From an uncultured Dehalococcoidia bacterium (GTDB lineage: Bacteria > Chloroflexota > Dehalococcoidia > Lucifugimonadales > UBA3495): 64,000 bases of DNA. The notes under the pieces were generated by a model. The model had not been told where the DNA came from. It did no database searches and saw only the letters and a program-made list of their open reading frames with translations. The position numbers and the translations under genes were made by a program. The stretch covers positions 1,094,880 to 1,158,879 of the forward strand of contig CATOSP010000002.1 of NCBI GenBank assembly GCA_951812625.1. Direction: 5' to 3'. Below are positions 62,701-64,000 of this stretch, one piece after another; the stretch's first letter is position 1; each line of letters starts with the position of its first letter.

Positions 62701-64000
62701 GTCGCTGCTGCTCTGGTCCAATCAATTGACGGGGACGATACCAGCAGAGTTGGGCCAACTGACCGGCCTTGAAGAACTGTCCTTTTCCGACAACCGGTTG
62801 ACCGGTGCGATACCGTCTGAGTTGGGCCGCATGACCAGCCTTCGGCTCCTGGCGCTCGAACGAAACCGGTTGACCGGCGGGATACCGGCAGAACTGAGCG
62901 ACCTCGCCAACCTGGCAACTCTAAAACTCGACGGCAATCAGTTGATGGGTTGCATCCCCGCCGCATTACGAAATGTGGCCGAACACGACCTCAGTGCCCT
63001 CGGTCTCCCATACTGCGACGTGTTGCTGAGCGAGCTGAGCCTCACATCCGCAACCCTTAGCCCTCAGTTCGATTCATACACTTCCGCCTATACGGCTACA
63101 GCAAGCGAGTCTAAAATCACGGTTTCCCCCACCAGTCAGCACAACGCCACTTTCGAGTACCTTAACGGAAACGACAATGTACTCACTGACGCTGACGGTG
63201 CCGAGGCTGGTCACCAGATAGACTTGCCGGCCGACACGGCCACCACCATCAAGGTCAGGGTGATTTCCCAAGATGGTTCGGCGAGCCACGTTTACAGCAT
63301 TCAGGTAACTGGACCCGGAGCGCTTGGTGCTCCAGTTGTCAACACTCCAATAACCGCTGGCCGGGAGTCGCTAACCGTATCTTGGCAGGCGCCGACCAGC
63401 GATGGCGGCTCGGCCACCACCGCCTACGATCTTCGCCACATTCGCAGCGACGCCGCCAGCAAGGCCGAGGGCAATTGGACCGTGGTGCAGAATGTCTGGA
63501 CTGGCTCTGGTACATTGCAATACGTCCTCACCGGACTGGCGAACGGCACACGGTACGACGTGCAGGTGCGGGCGGTCAACGACGACGGAGACGGCCCTTG
63601 GTCGGCGACTGTTACTGGCACCACTGCGGGGACCGTAGCCGCCGCCCCCACAGGTCTGACGGCAACCGCCGGCGGCCAGGCGGAGATCAGCCTGTCATGG
63701 AGCGCGCCATCCGGTGACGGTGGTTCCACCGTCACCGGTTACCTGATTGAAGTCTCGGTAGACGGCTCCTCGTGGAACGACCTGGTGGCCGACACCCGCT
63801 CCACCAGCACAAGCTACTCCCATACCGGCCTCACGGCGGGAACTACTCGCCACTACCGGGTCTCAGCCATCAACTCGGCCGGCACGGGCCCGGCCTCGAA
63901 CATAGACTCAGCCACCACTGGCGCCGCGCCGGTTCCAGACCTTGTGGTGAACAGGCCCACGGTCAGCGAGAGCGTCCCGGACGCCGGGGCATTCTTCACC
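59723..64000 (+). CDS. Mosaic subtilisin-like lipoprotein with FN3 and LRR domains (runs off the window)
   Basis: At least 1426 residues, open at the right edge. AGGAGGAG precedes the ATG. Lipobox VLLAIVSCSN, then a TPYPTATPYPTATPY linker. The peptidase S8 domain has the Asp in VGVIDGGFTG, His in GSTHGTKVAES and Ser in FCGTSQASPHVAGMAAL, a complete triad. Then two FN3 domains with near-identical cores (YDLRHIRSDSPSKADG, YDLRHIRNDSPSKADV), five to six plant-type LRRs (LSYNQLDGTIPAALGNLPDL, NQLTGTIPAELGQLTGLEEL...), a cadherin-like beta-sandwich (SELSLTSATLSPQFDSYT) and further FN3 domains. A cell-surface or secreted protease, probably for adhesion or degradation of external protein. Confidence 0.9.
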   Translation, partial: MTCVNGRPRASNRLLIPAVSVLVLLAIVSCSNSADSPVPSPTPPSVLFATPPAATSTGTDDRPGSNIVIRLNQTPTSYPTSTPYPTATPYPTATPYSVSVSAAGSAPGPETSTASESTPAQATGSTSRFTIPKKSELKHPKAGTALNVLIAKVEAGEISAEEAAKEAPLHRGESVGVTIYLSGNVDGVVAFLEGNGATNLSAGEDYIEAFVPVLLLGQASEQPGVIRVSQIQPPVEPQGTSQVTGNGPAVHGSTSWNQAGYTGQGIKVGVIDGGFTGLQVLMGTEVPATVHARCYQWPGQHWPDLTHCEGSTHGTKVAESVLDIAPGATLYISDPRTKGDLKDTVEWMISEGVSVINHSMYWPFDGSGDGTSPLSISPLNTIDMAVDGGIVWINAAGNHAQRTWFQRGPFSYSTENVDGEDVRFINFDGTEFENPSHPFGLVQLRWDDSWGGSTRDLDLLLLNQDSGQVDLHSIDPQSGGEGHNPYESVNTGASRKILISHRSGSEPGWIQLVVGRGNMTFNTPETGSILNPAESANPGMLAVGAAPWSNVNSIENFSSRGPTPDGRVKPGVVGADCGQTATGSRFCGTSQASPHVAGMAALVRQRFPNYTPVQVVSYLKDNAQQRINTPDPNNTWGHGLMVLPPISSQPVGPPAIESMTPGTNSLTVMWGAPSATGGTAIIDYDLRHIRSDSPSKADGNWVVETRIWTGSGALNHTLTGLASGTQYDVQVRAVNSARKGPWSAAVTGTTTGSVGLPGAPTFVSATPGKGSLSVAWNPPVRDGGSAITFYDLRHIRNDSPSKADVDWSAPTRVQVAFSGVLRYSLTGLSGGTRYDVQVRAVNSAGEGPWSATASGTPLVQAACEDNNIVPNASSNRELVSDCEALLAARDALRGDGSLNWSGDTPMTNWQGVRLSAPPNRVVELRIQGLLQGQISPELGKLSSLRLLDLSYNQLDGTIPAALGNLPDLRYLDLKGNQLAGTMPTELGNLSSLESLLLWSNQLTGTIPAELGQLTGLEELSFSDNRLTGAIPSELGRMTSLRLLALERNRLTGGIPAELSDLANLATLKLDGNQLMGCIPAALRNVAEHDLSALGLPYCDVLLSELSLTSATLSPQFDSYTSAYTATASESKITVSPTSQHNATFEYLNGNDNVLTDADGAEAGHQIDLPADTATTIKVRVISQDGSASHVYSIQVTGPGALGAPVVNTPITAGRESLTVSWQAPTSDGGSATTAYDLRHIRSDAASKAEGNWTVVQNVWTGSGTLQYVLTGLANGTRYDVQVRAVNDDGDGPWSATVTGTTAGTVAAAPTGLTATAGGQAEISLSWSAPSGDGGSTVTGYLIEVSVDGSSWNDLVADTRSTSTSYSHTGLTAGTTRHYRVSAINSAGTGPASNIDSATTGAAPVPDLVVNRPTVSESVPDAGAFFT

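Overview
The window is 64 kb of GC-rich bacterial DNA that mixes ordinary chromosomal genes with a very dense load of insertion sequences and gene fragments. Frequent GTG/TTG starts, Pro/Thr-rich lipoprotein linkers, a family-5 peptide/metal transporter, a large secreted subtilase with FN3 and plant-type LRR repeats, and the IS spectrum (IS630, ISL3, IS701, IS1, IS21, IS3, IS5) would fit an uncultured Chloroflexota (Dehalococcoidia/SAR202-like). This is an inference from gene style; no rRNA gene is present to confirm it.

Layout. 1-6.3 kb: housekeeping genes (DnaQ-DinG helicase, OGG1-type glycosylase, MDR oxidoreductase, small zinc protein, CCA-adding enzyme). 6.3-25.2 kb: a mobile-element graveyard bounded internally by a 5' half tRNA-Lys (10.11 kb) and a 3' half tRNA-Ile (23.9 kb). 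It holds four related IS630 copies, a second IS630 type that splits a host gene, two IS1 copies, ISL3, fragments of IS3, IS4 and IS5 elements and of an integrase, a lone 28-bp type I-E-like CRISPR repeat, and a ~690-bp inverted duplication that carries an XRE regulator twice. Among them survive a DUF262/HNH (GmrSD-like) defence gene with a small partner gene, and a PPC/DUF296 gene.

25.5-35.4 kb: a zinc-homeostasis region. A Fur-family (Zur-like) regulator, a zinc-binding protein in which a large beta-propeller resembling the AztD zinc chaperone is inserted inside the ZnuA/AztC fold, a COG0523 (CobW) GTPase translationally coupled to a WD40 protein, and a family-5 solute-binding protein with two permeases. 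Four matching ~15-bp palindromic sites (TGAGATAA-GTATCA type) lie before these genes and are candidate Zur boxes. Broken tandem copies of znuC and cobW starts lie between them. 35.8-38.6 kb: a broken sensor kinase/response-regulator gene and an IS701 element. 38.6-43.1 kb: a five-gene nitrite-assimilation operon (NirA, NarK, a sulfite-oxidase-fold protein) with a NifI1-like P-II gene at one end and a NifI2-like P-II gene at the other. 43.4-45.9 kb: IS3 insertion and further gene remnants.

46.0-52.7 kb: the most interesting part. A tightly coupled operon encodes a ubiquitin-like protein (multiubiquitin family), an E2-like protein (Prok-E2_E), a JAB-E1 fusion, a DUF6527 protein and a ClpP-fold serine protease (SDH_sah family). 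A divergent ribbon-helix-helix protein lies upstream, and a membrane-anchored coiled-coil protein and a two-domain nuclease lie downstream. This looks like a bacterial ubiquitination-like pathway in a defence-type neighbourhood. 53-57.2 kb: two lipoproteins and IS5/IS21 remnants. 57.6-64 kb: a NarL-type two-component system followed by a mosaic subtilisin-like lipoprotein that runs off the end.
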